This document shows, piece after piece, positions 16,548 to 24,759 of a DNA stretch of 64,000 nucleotides (positions are counted from its first letter, which is position 1; every line of letters starts with the position of its first letter). The stretch spans positions 1,116,001-1,180,000 of the forward strand of contig NZ_CP184360.1 of NCBI RefSeq assembly GCF_048595755.1. The letters run 5' to 3'. The translations under genes were made by a program, and so were the position numbers. Origin of the DNA: Luteococcus sp048595755 (GTDB lineage Bacteria; Actinomycetota; Actinomycetes; Propionibacteriales; Propionibacteriaceae). The notes below the pieces were generated by a model. That model was not told where the DNA came from, made no database searches, and saw nothing but the letters and a program-made list of their open reading frames with translations.

Positions 16548-18442
16548 TGGCCGACACCTCCGACGGGCTGCTGTTCACCTCCAACACCCTGGATCCGATC
16601 GAGCGCACCTCCCCCGCGCAGGTCATCGACGAGTCCACCTTCCACCTGGCGCGGATGCTGGCCGATTCGGCAGAACGTTTCGCCGATCGTCCTGCCACCC
16701 GGGTGGAGGGCCCGGACGGGGAATGGCAGGTGGTCAGCTATGCCGACTTCCATGCGCAGGTGCAGCAGGCCGCCCGGGCCCTGGTCGAACTGGGCGTCGA
16801 GCCCGGTGACCGGGTGGCGATCTTCTCCAACAACCGCCCCGAGTGGTCGATCGCTGACTTCGCGACGTTGGCGGTGGGGGCGATCGTGGTGCCGATCTTC
16901 GCCGCCTCCAGCGCCGACCAGGTGCGTCACATCCTGGCCGACTCCGGGGCACGAACGATCTTCGTCGCGGGTGCCCGGGAGCTCCAGCTGGTGCAGCAGG
17001 CCACCGACGCACTGTCGCACCCAGGGCCCGAGGGCGGGGCGGCAACCCAGCCGGTCGAGGTCTTCAGCTTCGACGAGGTGCCCGGCCTCACCTCGCTGCG
17101 CACGCTGATGGCCCGCGACCACGCCGAGCATGCCGACGAGGTGGCACGGCGCACCGCCGCCGGAAAGCCCCAGGACGTGGCGACGATCGTCTACACCTCG
17201 GGGACCACCGGCCCCAGCAAGGGCGTGATGCTCCTCCACGGCGGTTTCGCCAACCAGATGGTCGCGATCGATGCCTGCTGGGACTTCCAGCCCGAGGACC
17301 ACTCGCTGTGCTTCCTGCCGCTGGCGCATTCCCTGGAGCGGTTGTGGACCTTCCACGTCTTCCACTGCGGCTGCATGAACACCTACTGCACCGATCCGAA
17401 GCAGGTGGGGCGACTGCTGCCCAAGGCGAGACCCACACTGCTGGTCAGCGTGCCCCTGTTGTTCGAGAAGGTGATGGCCGGTGCCCGGGAACAGGCAGCC
17501 AGCCCGGTCGCCCGTCGCACGATGGACTGGGCGCTGCGCGTGGGCGGGCAGTGCCAGCGCGCCTACCGCAAGGGCAAACAACCCACGCGCTACTGGCGCT
17601 CCCAGCTGCCCCTGGCCGACAAGCTGGTGCTGTCGAAGATCCGCGCCGCCGTGGGTGGCAACAAGACCCTGCTGGTCAGCGGCGGGGCGCCGCTGCGCCG
17701 TGAGGTGGTGGAATTCTTCTCCGCGGCGGGAATCCTGCTGGGGCAGGGTTACGGCCTGACGGAATCGGGCCCGATGATGACCATCTACCGCAATGACCGC
17801 TACAAGGTGGGCACGGTCGGGTTCGTCATCAAGGGCAGCCAGATCCGCATCGGCGAGGGTGGCGAGATCCTGGTGCGCGGCGGGTCGCTCATGAAGGGGT
17901 ACTGGAGGAACCCGGAGGCCACGGCCGAGGTGATGCGTGACGGCTGGCTGCACACCGGGGACGTCGGCTACGTCGATCGTGACGGTTACGTGACGATCAC
18001 CGATCGCATGAAGGACATCATCGTCACCACCAGTGGCAAGAACGTGGCGCCGCAGGCCGTGGAGGCGGCCCTGATGGCCGACCCCCTCTTCGAGCAGGTG
18101 GTGGCGGTGGGCGACGGGCGCCCGTGCATCGTGGCGGTGTTGCAACCCAGTGCCGACGGGTGGCGTGAGCTGGCCGAGGAGCTGGGGACCACCGCCGGCC
18201 CCGATGAACTGGCCCGCGATCCGCGAGTGGTGGAGTTGCTGCGCGAACGTGCCGCGAGCCTCACCGAGGAGCTGGCGCCCTATGAACGGGTGCGCGGCGT
18301 GGTGGTCTCGCAGGGCCGGATCACCATGGCCAGCGGCATGGTGACGGCCACGATGAAATTGCGGCGCCGTGAGATCGAGAAGGCCTTCGCGGCCGAGATT
18401 GACCAGCTGTACAAGAAATTGCGCGAGGAGCGCCGGCGCTGA
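16547..18442 (+). CDS. Long-chain acyl-CoA synthetase (AMP-forming)
   Basis: 631-residue adenylate-forming ligase, FadD15-like, activating fatty acids to acyl-CoA through an acyl-adenylate. Motifs: P-loop YTSGTTGPSKG near residue 220, GYGLTESGPM near 400, LHTGDVGYVDRDGYVTITDRMKDIIVT split around residue 475 and the C-terminal GKNVAPQ. It shares the long segment WALRVGGQCQRAYRKGKQP with its neighbour at 18582, so the pair arose by duplication. Translationally coupled to endonuclease IV upstream. Confidence 0.9.
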   Translation: MADTSDGLLFTSNTLDPIERTSPAQVIDESTFHLARMLADSAERFADRPATRVEGPDGEWQVVSYADFHAQVQQAARALVELGVEPGDRVAIFSNNRPEWSIADFATLAVGAIVVPIFAASSADQVRHILADSGARTIFVAGARELQLVQQATDALSHPGPEGGAATQPVEVFSFDEVPGLTSLRTLMARDHAEHADEVARRTAAGKPQDVATIVYTSGTTGPSKGVMLLHGGFANQMVAIDACWDFQPEDHSLCFLPLAHSLERLWTFHVFHCGCMNTYCTDPKQVGRLLPKARPTLLVSVPLLFEKVMAGAREQAASPVARRTMDWALRVGGQCQRAYRKGKQPTRYWRSQLPLADKLVLSKIRAAVGGNKTLLVSGGAPLRREVVEFFSAAGILLGQGYGLTESGPMMTIYRNDRYKVGTVGFVIKGSQIRIGEGGEILVRGGSLMKGYWRNPEATAEVMRDGWLHTGDVGYVDRDGYVTITDRMKDIIVTTSGKNVAPQAVEAALMADPLFEQVVAVGDGRPCIVAVLQPSADGWRELAEELGTTAGPDELARDPRVVELLRERAASLTEELAPYERVRGVVVSQGRITMASGMVTATMKLRRREIEKAFAAEIDQLYKKLREERRR

Positions 18443-18515
18443 TCCCTGGCCGGACGGGGCGATCCTCCCCACCTGCTGTGGTCTTCTGCGGTGCCGGGTG
18501 CAAGAATTGGCGCTG

Positions 18516-18531
18516 CCTACGGTGCCGTAGG
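18516..18531. promoter_or_regulatory. Short palindrome in the second ligase's promoter region
   Basis: CCTACGG-TG-CCGTAGG, a perfect 7-bp inverted repeat 51 bases before the ligase start. TetR-type regulators of fatty acid genes bind similar TAC/GTA-bearing palindromes, but no regulator gene is adjacent. Confidence 0.4.
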
Positions 18532-18581
18532 TTCTGTGGTTTCCTGCTGGCAGGTCCGGTTCGTCTGGTGAAAGGTCTGAC

Positions 18582-20396
18582 ATGGAGCATCTCGCGCACA
18601 TGTTCCGTTCGACGGTGGCGCAGCACGGCTCGCGTCCTGCCACGCGCCTCCGCGTGGGTGATCGCTGGGAGGTGCAGACCTACGACGAGCTGGCCGCAGC
18701 GGTCCAGCGCACCGCCAGGGCGCTGGTCGACGCCGGCGTGCAGCACGGAGACCGGGTCTCGATCTTCGCGCACAACTGCCCCGAATGGGAGCAGGTGGAC
18801 TTTGCCTGCATGACCATCGGTGCCGTCCCCACTCCGATCTATGCCACCAGCACCCCGGACCAGATCAAGCACATCATCAATGACTCCGGCGCCCGGATGA
18901 TCCTGGTCGGTGGCGAGTCCGAGGCCAGGCGTTGTCTCGAGGTGCTGGACCAGATGCCGAGCGTGCTGCGGATCGTCTCCTTCGCGCCCGTCGAGCTGGA
19001 AGGTGTGACCTCGCTGGCCGACTTCGATGACGGTGGCTTCGACCAGGCCCGCATCGACGAGCTCGACGCCGAGGTGGAGCGTCGCTTCGGCGCCGTGGAG
19101 CCGGACGACCTGTGCGCCATCATCTACACCTCGGGCACCACCGGCGACCCCAAGGGCGTCATGCTGCAGCACAAGGCGCTGATGGCACAGAACCACGCGT
19201 TGGGGCTGCGTCTGGTGACCACCCCCGAGGACCACAGCCTGTGCTTCCTGCCGCTCTCCCATGCCCTGGAGCGCGGCTTCACCATGTTCAACGTCAGTCG
19301 TGGCTGCATGATCACCCACGTGCCCGACGCGAAGCAGGTGGCCGACATGCTGGTGCTGGCCCGGCCAACCCTGATCGCGAGCGTCCCGAAGCTCTACGAG
19401 AAGGTCTACTCCACCGCGCACGGCCGGGTGGCCGACGACCCGGCGCGCAAGAGGATCTTCGACTGGGCGCTGCGGGTGGGCGGGCAGTGCCAGCGCGCCT
19501 ACCGCAAGGGCAAGCAGCCGAACTGGTACTGGCGGGCCCAGTTGCCGCTGGCCGACAAGCTCGTGCTGTCCAGCATCCGTGAGGCCATGGGCGGCAACAA
19601 GACGGTCGCCGCCTGTGGCGGTGCGCCGCTGCGCCTGGAGGTGGCCGAATTCTTCTCCGCCGTCGGCATCCTGATCCTGGAGGGCTTCGGGCTGACCGAG
19701 GCCTCGCCGCTGGTCAGCTTCAACCAGCCGAACAACTTCAAGCTGGGCACTTGTGGCCCGGTGATGGAGGGCGGCGAGATCAAGATCGGTGCCGAGAGCG
19801 AGATCCTCTTCCGTGGCCCCACCGTGATGAAGGGCTATTGGAACAATCCCGAGGCCACCGAGCAGGCCATCGACGAGGACGGCTGGCTGCACACCGGCGA
19901 CGGGGGGTACGTGGACAACGACGGGTACCTGGTGATCAATGACCGCCTCAAGGACATCATCGTCACCCTCAACGGCAAGAACATCGCCCCGCAGCCGATC
20001 GAGGGCCTGCTGCTGTCCGATCCACTCTTCGAGCACGCCGTGCTGCTGGGCGACAACCGGCCCTGCCTCACGCTGCTGGTCAAGCCGTCGCTGCCGCACC
20101 TGGCCGAACTGGCCGAGAAGCGTGGCATCACCTACACCACGCCGTCCGAACTGCTGGAGAACTCGGAGGTGGCCGAGGAGGTTCGCCAGCGCGTCGACCA
20201 GCTCACCGAGAAGCTCCCCAGCCATGAGCAGATCCGCGACCTGCGGGTGCTCTTCGAGGACTTCACGATGGACAACGGGCTGCTCACCCCCACCTTGAAG
20301 GTCAAGCGTCGTGAGGTGGAGAAGCGCTTCGGCGAGATGATCGACGACATGTACGGCAAGCTCGCGGAACGTCGCAAGGCCGCCTCCGACCGGTGA
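18582..20396 (+). CDS. Long-chain acyl-CoA synthetase (AMP-forming), paralogue
   Basis: 604-residue adenylate-forming acyl-CoA ligase. Motifs: YTSGTTGDPKG near residue 183, GFGLTEASPL, LHTGDGGYVDNDGYLVINDRLKDI split near 440 and GKNIAPQPIEG. Strongly similar to the preceding gene over the whole length, including WALRVGGQCQRAYRKGKQP, yet separated by 139 bases containing its own palindrome, so it can be regulated independently. A bidirectional hairpin follows. Chain-length preference cannot be told from sequence. Confidence 0.9.
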   Translation: MEHLAHMFRSTVAQHGSRPATRLRVGDRWEVQTYDELAAAVQRTARALVDAGVQHGDRVSIFAHNCPEWEQVDFACMTIGAVPTPIYATSTPDQIKHIINDSGARMILVGGESEARRCLEVLDQMPSVLRIVSFAPVELEGVTSLADFDDGGFDQARIDELDAEVERRFGAVEPDDLCAIIYTSGTTGDPKGVMLQHKALMAQNHALGLRLVTTPEDHSLCFLPLSHALERGFTMFNVSRGCMITHVPDAKQVADMLVLARPTLIASVPKLYEKVYSTAHGRVADDPARKRIFDWALRVGGQCQRAYRKGKQPNWYWRAQLPLADKLVLSSIREAMGGNKTVAACGGAPLRLEVAEFFSAVGILILEGFGLTEASPLVSFNQPNNFKLGTCGPVMEGGEIKIGAESEILFRGPTVMKGYWNNPEATEQAIDEDGWLHTGDGGYVDNDGYLVINDRLKDIIVTLNGKNIAPQPIEGLLLSDPLFEHAVLLGDNRPCLTLLVKPSLPHLAELAEKRGITYTTPSELLENSEVAEEVRQRVDQLTEKLPSHEQIRDLRVLFEDFTMDNGLLTPTLKVKRREVEKRFGEMIDDMYGKLAERRKAASDR

Positions 20397-20424
20397 ATCG
20401 CACCGCACGCTGCTGAACAGGGGT

Positions 20425-20455
20425 GAGCCCTCCGGCCATGCAGACCGGAGGGCTC
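20425..20455. terminator. Bidirectional hairpin between convergent ligase and galM
   Basis: Perfect 11-bp inverted repeat (20425-20435, 20445-20455), 9-base loop, midway between the two convergent stop codons. Confidence 0.75.
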
Positions 20456-20471
20456 ATCCGTGTGGCAGCGT

Positions 20472-21500
20472 TCAGCTGAAGCGCCACTCGATGGTGTTGT
20501 GCCAGGTCTCGCCGGGGCGAAGCACCGCGGAGCGACCCCAGTCCTGGTTCGGGGAGTCCGGGTGCTGCTGCGGTTCCAGGGCCACCGCGTCGCCCTGACG
20601 CAGGCGCTGGCCGGAAGCGGGGATCCAGCTGCCATCCAGGAAGTTGCCGGTGTAGACCTGCAGCGCCGGCTGGTCACTGTGCAGCTCCATCGCACGACCC
20701 GTGGCGGGGCACTCCAGGCGAGCATGGCGACGCATGCCCGTGCCGCGGATCTCGAAGGAGTGGTCGATGCCGTGCGCCAGCGCGATCTGCTCGTCCTCCT
20801 CGCGCACCCGTTCCGCGATCCGGGTGGGGGAGCGCAGGTCCATCGGGGTGTCGGCCACGTCGGCCAGCGAGCCCAGCGGGATCGAATCCTGGTCGATCGG
20901 CACGAACTGGTCGGCCTCCACCAGCAGCAGGTGCTCCTCGGCGGTGCCGCGCGAGGCCAGGTTCAGGTAGGTGTGGCTGGTCAGGCAGCAGATGGTGGGG
21001 GCGTCCGTGGTGGCGCTCAGCTCCAGCCGGAACCCGTCGGCGACGAGCCGGTAGGTGGCCAGGGCCCTCAGCTCGCCGGGGAAGCCCTGGTCGCCGTCGG
21101 GGCTCACCAGCCGGAAGGTGATGAAGTCATCGCCGCGGTCGGCGACCAACCACACCTGCGAGCTGAAGCCCTCGGTTCCACCGTGCAACGCGGTGCTGCC
21201 CTCATTGGCGGTGATGTGGTGCCGCACGCCATCCAGTTCGAAGCTGGCCTTGGCGATCCGGTTCGCGTAGCGCCCCACCACGGCACCGAAGTAGGCCGAG
21301 GTGGCCTCCTGCTGCCGGGCCAACGTGCTGAAGCCCACCACCGTCTCGGTCTCGGGGTCATCCCCTCGCAGCCGGAAGCCGTGCACCGCCGCCCCCAGGT
21401 CAAGCAGGCGCAGCTGCGGCCCGTCCTGGCTGCCGAGCAGGAACTCGGTCACCTCACGTCCATCGTCCAGGGTCCCGAAATGCCGTTCTTCCAGGGTCAT
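20472..21500 (-). CDS. Aldose 1-epimerase (galactose mutarotase family)
   Basis: 342 residues. Interconverts alpha and beta anomers of aldohexoses. Family landmarks: YFGAVVGRYANRIAKASF, NEGSTALHGG with the catalytic-loop histidine, CLTSHTYLNLA with the general-acid histidine, HGIDHSF, and the general-base glutamate in VALEPQQHPDSPNQ. The start ATG overlaps the stop of a broken GH2 gene end (ATGA at 21497-21500), so it was probably once translationally coupled to a beta-galactosidase-type gene, which fits a sugar-release plus mutarotation pair. Confidence 0.88.
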   Translation of the reverse strand: MTLEERHFGTLDDGREVTEFLLGSQDGPQLRLLDLGAAVHGFRLRGDDPETETVVGFSTLARQQEATSAYFGAVVGRYANRIAKASFELDGVRHHITANEGSTALHGGTEGFSSQVWLVADRGDDFITFRLVSPDGDQGFPGELRALATYRLVADGFRLELSATTDAPTICCLTSHTYLNLASRGTAEEHLLLVEADQFVPIDQDSIPLGSLADVADTPMDLRSPTRIAERVREEDEQIALAHGIDHSFEIRGTGMRRHARLECPATGRAMELHSDQPALQVYTGNFLDGSWIPASGQRLRQGDAVALEPQQHPDSPNQDWGRSAVLRPGETWHNTIEWRFS

Positions 21501-21682
21501 TCGCCCATCAACTCCCTCAAGGTCTCCACCGGCAGCTTGGGCTGACGGTTCTCGTCGCACAGGCCGTTGGCCTCCTGAAGAGTGTCCGTCAACTGGGTCC
21601 AGCAGTAGCCGCCGAGCACCGGTGAGGCCTTGACCACCTCCATGATCTCTCGAACCCGACGCTCGAAGTCAGCCGCATCCCT
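21497..21682 (-). pseudogene. C-terminal remnant of a GH2 beta-galactosidase/glucuronidase-type gene
   Basis: About 60 codons reading DAADFERRVREIMEVVKASP then GGYCWTQLTDTLQEANGLCD and PKLPVETLRELMGE. The CWTQLTDxxQEANGL pattern is the characteristic end of GH2 glycosidase catalytic barrels (GFCYTQLTDxxQExNGL). Nothing upstream in this frame continues the protein: the frame runs into the 3' end of the cysteine hydrolase gene. The rest of the gene, several hundred codons, is therefore missing. Its stop still overlaps the galM start, showing where the ancestral operon was. Confidence 0.75.
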
Positions 21683-21684
21683 GA

Positions 21685-22353
21685 TCAGGCCTCGGGCTGG
21701 GGGTCCTCCAGGCCCAGTTCGACGTCCTCGGCGTCCTCCTCGAGCTGTTCCTCCACCTCGATGGCCTCGATCTTGTCGTCGTCGTCCATTCGGTTGGCGG
21801 GCGAGAATTCGACCTCCGCGGCCGCGGCGACGCGCGAGGTGACGCCCGGCAGCCGTGTGGTCCACGCCATCCGGTTCACCACCGCCACCAGCTGTTCGGC
21901 GCTCAGCGGCAGGTCTTCGTAGGAACCGTCCTGCGTGGTGTGGGCATCCTCCACCAGGCTCATGTCGTAACCGCGGTAGAGCCCGCCGAACAGGGTGCTG
22001 CGCACACAGAAGTCGCTCTTCGCCCCGACGAGCCAGACCTGCTGCGCGCCCAGGTCTGCCAGCACGTCGTCCAGGTTGGTCTCGGCGAAGGAGTCCCCGA
22101 AGCGCTTGTCCACGACGGCCTCGCCCATCTCGGGAATCAACTGCGGCACGATCTGCCACTGTTCGGTCCCGGCCTCGAGGCCAGCATCCTGGTGGCGCAC
22201 CCACACGACGGGTGTGCCAGCCAGGCGGGCTCGACCGACCAGGTCTCCGATCGTCTCGATGATGCGTGATCGGTGCCACACGTCGGCCATCACGCCCACC
22301 TGGACGTCCAGGACGAGCAGGGCATCGCCGCTGCGGCCGGGGAACAGGCTCAT
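21685..22353 (-). CDS. Isochorismatase-family cysteine hydrolase with acidic tail
   Basis: 222 residues. The catalytic triad of this family is visible: aspartate in LLVLDVQVGVM, the lysine in VVDKRFGDSF and the nucleophilic cysteine in VGAKSDFCVRSTLFGG. Members hydrolyse isochorismate, nicotinamide or other amides; substrate unknown here. The last 35 or so residues are extremely acidic (DDDDK then repeated E/D), beyond the normal domain end, which is unusual. The ATG has AGGAGG seven bases upstream. The stop touches the GH2 remnant, so the tail could have been altered by the deletion that destroyed that gene. Confidence 0.85.
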   Translation of the reverse strand: MSLFPGRSGDALLVLDVQVGVMADVWHRSRIIETIGDLVGRARLAGTPVVWVRHQDAGLEAGTEQWQIVPQLIPEMGEAVVDKRFGDSFAETNLDDVLADLGAQQVWLVGAKSDFCVRSTLFGGLYRGYDMSLVEDAHTTQDGSYEDLPLSAEQLVAVVNRMAWTTRLPGVTSRVAAAAEVEFSPANRMDDDDKIEAIEVEEQLEEDAEDVELGLEDPQPEA

Positions 22354-22427
22354 GGTGCCTCCTGGGTCGGATGCCGACGAGCCTAGCCCCAGCCACCGTC
22401 CCATGGCAGGGACTCGGCGCAGAAACA

Positions 22428-22464
22428 GACGATCCCCGACGCCGCGAGGGCGCCGGGGATCGTC
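22428..22464 (-). terminator. Hairpin after the NlpC/P60 gene
   Basis: Perfect 11-bp outer stem, GACGATCCCCG (22428-22438) with CGGGGATCGTC (22454-22464), plus a GC-rich inner stem, 24 bases past the stop. Confidence 0.75.
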
Positions 22465-22487
22465 AGGTCGTGCTGTGCTGCCTGGGA

Positions 22488-23351
22488 TCAGGCGGGGCGC
22501 ACGGCGCCGAGGATCGGCATGGTGTTCATGGAGACCTTCTCCACCGGCTTGCCGGGGCGCGAGGCGTGGATGATGTCGCCGCCACCCACGTAGATGCCCA
22601 CGTGGCTGCCGCCGTAGAAGACGACGATGTCGCCGGGCTGCAGGTTGCTGGTGGAGACCTTCTGCAGGCCACCCCACTGGGCGTAGCTGGTGCGCGGGAT
22701 GCTGACACCGGCGGCCTGCCAGGCGGCCTGGGTCAGGCCGGAGCAGTCGTAGCCGGCAGCGGTGGTGCCGCCGTAGACGTAGGGGGTGCCGAGCGCGCCG
22801 TAGGCGAAGTTCACGGCGGCCTGGGCGCCAGCGGAGCTGGCGGTGGTCGACGAGGTCACGCTGCGCTTGGTGGTGGCAGCCTTCGGCGCGGAGGTGTTGG
22901 CCGAGACGGTGGAGGTGCTCGAGGAGCTGGCCGAGACACCGCCCAGGGCGTCAAGGGTGCGCTCGGTGGCGCGGCCGGTCACCGACAGGCCTTCGGCGGC
23001 CTGGAAGTCACGCAGGGCACCCTGGGTGATGGTGCCGAAGTAACCGGTCTGGGGCACGTAGTGGCCGGCGTTGGTGAGCTTGCGCTGCAGCTCGCGGATG
23101 GCCTCGCTGCGGTTGCCGAAGACGAGTCCGGTCGAGGAGGTCGAGCGGGCCTTCTTGGTGGTGGTCTTGGTGGCGCTGGCCTTGGTGGTGGTGCCGGTCT
23201 TGGGCAGCTCACGCGCCTGGGTGCTGACCGGGGCAGGAGCCTGGTCGCCGCCCGGCACCTGGGCCATGGCCGACGGGCTGGCCACCAGCGAGGCGGAGCC
23301 GATCGCGGCGGTGGCGAGAGCGGTGGTGGTGATCGTGCGGATCTTCGACAT
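22488..23351 (-). CDS. Secreted NlpC/P60 peptidoglycan hydrolase with peptidoglycan-binding domain
   Basis: 287-residue exported D,L-endopeptidase-type enzyme cleaving peptidoglycan stem peptides. Signal peptide at 1-30 ending SAMA; a lysine/threonine/serine-rich linker; a PG_binding_1 domain at about 75-136 (RSEAIRELQRKLTNAG, GALRDFQAAEGL); a second Ser/Thr linker; then NlpC/P60 at about 175-287 with catalytic Cys203 in YDCSGLTQ, His250 in GGSHVGIYVG and His262 in IIHASR. An LPKTG string at 49-53 is internal and not a sorting signal. The upstream 345 bases contain an AT-rich promoter-like patch. Confidence 0.92.
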   Translation of the reverse strand: MSKIRTITTTALATAAIGSASLVASPSAMAQVPGGDQAPAPVSTQARELPKTGTTTKASATKTTTKKARSTSSTGLVFGNRSEAIRELQRKLTNAGHYVPQTGYFGTITQGALRDFQAAEGLSVTGRATERTLDALGGVSASSSSTSTVSANTSAPKAATTKRSVTSSTTASSAGAQAAVNFAYGALGTPYVYGGTTAAGYDCSGLTQAAWQAAGVSIPRTSYAQWGGLQKVSTSNLQPGDIVVFYGGSHVGIYVGGGDIIHASRPGKPVEKVSMNTMPILGAVRPA

Positions 23352-23637
23352 GGATCTTCCTTTGCTGTCCGCTCCATGGATGAAGGGGAGAGCGGTCTGG
23401 GTTGCATTCCTGGCGTGCCGCCGCGGCGGCCGAACTCTGAATCTACTTACCTGAGAAATATTAATAAAATCGAGAATCGGCCGACGGCTGAAGGATGCCG
23501 GCCGTCCGGGCCTCGGTTTCTCAAGCCTGGCAAGGATTGATGGGCTATTGAAGTTGTGAAAATCGATTCCTGAAGGTCAGCGGAAGGCGTGCTGGCGATC
23601 CGGTCATTCCGGGTCTCTGTGAGAAGCTCTCAGGCGC
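23352..23637. other. Leader/promoter region of the NlpC/P60 gene, no gene seen
   Basis: No convincing coding sequence on either strand. A patch at about 23450-23476 is much richer in A and T than its surroundings (ATATTAATAAAATCG) and reads TATTAAT-like on the minus strand, so it probably contains the promoter for the hydrolase gene. GGCCGG/CCGGCC segments between 23482 and 23515 could fold. I looked for a c-di-AMP (ydaO) riboswitch, common ahead of such genes, and did not find its conserved blocks. Confidence 0.5.
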
Positions 23638-23676
23638 GCGCAAGCCCCTCGAACAAGGACTTCGAGGGGCTTGCGC
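23638..23676 (-). terminator. Hairpin after the pullulanase remnant
   Basis: Perfect 15-bp inverted repeat (23638-23652, 23662-23676) with a 9-base loop, 20 bases past the stop of the minus-strand remnant. Confidence 0.8.
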
Positions 23677-23696
23677 CGGTTGGGTCAACCGCTGGT

Positions 23697-24200
23697 TCAG
23701 CCTTGGCCGGCGGGTTGGACGAAGACCGCGACGGTTCGGGCGGGCACGGTGAAGCTGCCGGACGCCGGATCGAAGGAGGACGTCTTCACCGCGGCGTCGG
23801 CGCCACCGGCCTGCACCGGGCTCAACCGGTAACCCTGGCCCTTGGCCTGAGGCACCTGCTGGGTGACCTGCTTGGCACTGGCGTTGTAGACCACCACCAG
23901 GCCGTCCAGCCGCGGATCGGCATCGGCGCCGACGGTGTCATCGATGTGCTGGACGATGACACCGGGCTGCATCAGGCTGGTTCCGGAGACCGGGTAGCCA
24001 ACCTTCTGCTTGATCTGCTCGGCCTCGCCCAGCCGGAACAGCGGCGTCGAGAAGCGCAGCCGCAACAGGTCCGCAGCCTGGGCGGAGGCCTGCTTCACCT
24101 GCGCCTGGCTGGGCTTGTTGGCGGGATCGGCCAGCAGGGGAGCCATGTACTGGTACTTGGCCTCATTGTCGGCTGCTGGAGTCACGCTAGTGCGTGCCAC
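23697..24200 (-). pseudogene. C-terminal remnant of a pullulanase-type alpha-1,6-glucosidase
   Basis: 167 open codons from a GTG or internal ATG. Apart from the first few residues they match the end of pullulanases: PAADNEAKYQYMAPLLADP, LLRLRFSTPLFRLGEAEQI, GVIVQHIDDT, DPRLDGLVVVYNAS, YRLSPVQAGGADAAVK and FTVPARTVAVFVQP (DUF3372-type C-terminal beta domain). The GH13 catalytic barrel and N-terminal carbohydrate modules, normally hundreds of residues, are absent; similarity stops at about 24183. Its terminator hairpin is intact. It cannot be an active pullulanase; expression as a short protein is possible but unlikely. Confidence 0.8.
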
Positions 24201-24217
24201 CGACAGTTCTGAAGGGC

Positions 24218-24247
24218 GGGGTGAAGCCTTCCCTTCGACTTCACCCC
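24218..24247. other. Hairpin at the break upstream of the pullulanase remnant
   Basis: Perfect 9-bp inverted repeat (GGGGTGAAG at 24218-24226, CTTCACCCC at 24239-24247). It lies between the 24304 gene's stop and the truncated gene, and could be the terminator of that gene or mark the deletion junction. Confidence 0.5.
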
Positions 24248-24303
24248 AGCCCCTGAGGTGATCTCGTCAGGCGGGCGCGGATCATCCCGGGATGTGAACA
24301 GGG

Positions 24304-24621
24304 TCAGGGCTTTGCGGGGGTCAGGCTCACCTGGTTGAGGGTGCTCAGCGGTTCGTTGACCTCGAAATGGCGCACCTGCATGTCGGTCACGCCGAAGCCC
24401 GCCATCCGTTCCCGGTGCATTGCCACGTAGGCCTCCGCATTCTCGCGGGAGTCGAACAGGTAGATGCCGCCCGAGAGCTCGTCGTCCTGGTTCTCGATCC
24501 ACACCTTCCACAGGAAACCGGGCTCGGCATTGATCGTCTCGGCCAGGCCACGGAAGGCCTCCGACATCTCGGCACCCCACGGACCCTGGTGGGGAAAGTT
24601 CATCTGGACGAGGACGGGCAT
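24304..24621 (-). CDS. YdhR-like putative monooxygenase (dimeric alpha/beta barrel)
   Basis: 105 residues. MPVLVQMNFPHQGPWGAEM, PGFLWKVWIENQDDELSGGI split around residue 40, and YLFDSRENAEAYVAMHRERM match the small YdhR-type monooxygenase family, whose members fold like antibiotic-biosynthesis monooxygenases. Start is the ATG with AAAGGAG eight bases upstream. It sits just downstream of the ferredoxin reductase of the aromatic cluster but a strong hairpin (24705-24735) separates them, so read-through or its own promoter is needed. A role in handling aromatic or quinone intermediates is inference. Confidence 0.75.
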   Translation of the reverse strand: MPVLVQMNFPHQGPWGAEMSEAFRGLAETINAEPGFLWKVWIENQDDELSGGIYLFDSRENAEAYVAMHRERMAGFGVTDMQVRHFEVNEPLSTLNQVSLTPAKP

Positions 24622-24704
24622 CGTGACTCCTTTGGTGGTCGTGGCACATCTGCCAAGCACGCTACCGGGTGCACATGACGGCCACGTGACGGTTCAAACG
24701 AGGA

Positions 24705-24735
24705 CGGCGCCGGTACCACGGGGGTACCGGCGCCG
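24705..24735 (-). terminator. Hairpin terminator of the aromatic dioxygenase operon
   Basis: Perfect 13-bp inverted repeat (24705-24717, 24723-24735), 5-base loop, 25 bases past the ferredoxin reductase stop. Confidence 0.8.
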
Positions 24736-24759
24736 AGCTGGTCAGGGGACGCGCGTGCG

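Noticed and set aside
21685..22353. DDDDK in the cysteine hydrolase as an enteropeptidase-type processing site or cloning tag.
   Set aside because: It lies in a long natural acidic stretch with normal codon use; nothing suggests a vector or protease site.
22488..23351. LPKTG string in the NlpC/P60 protein as a sortase signal.
   Set aside because: It is at residues 49-53, just after the signal peptide, with no hydrophobic segment or charged tail behind it.
23352..23696. Possible ydaO/c-di-AMP riboswitch ahead of the NlpC/P60 gene.
   Set aside because: The conserved ydaO blocks (GGGTGAAT-type and CAGCTAACC-type segments) are not present on either strand.
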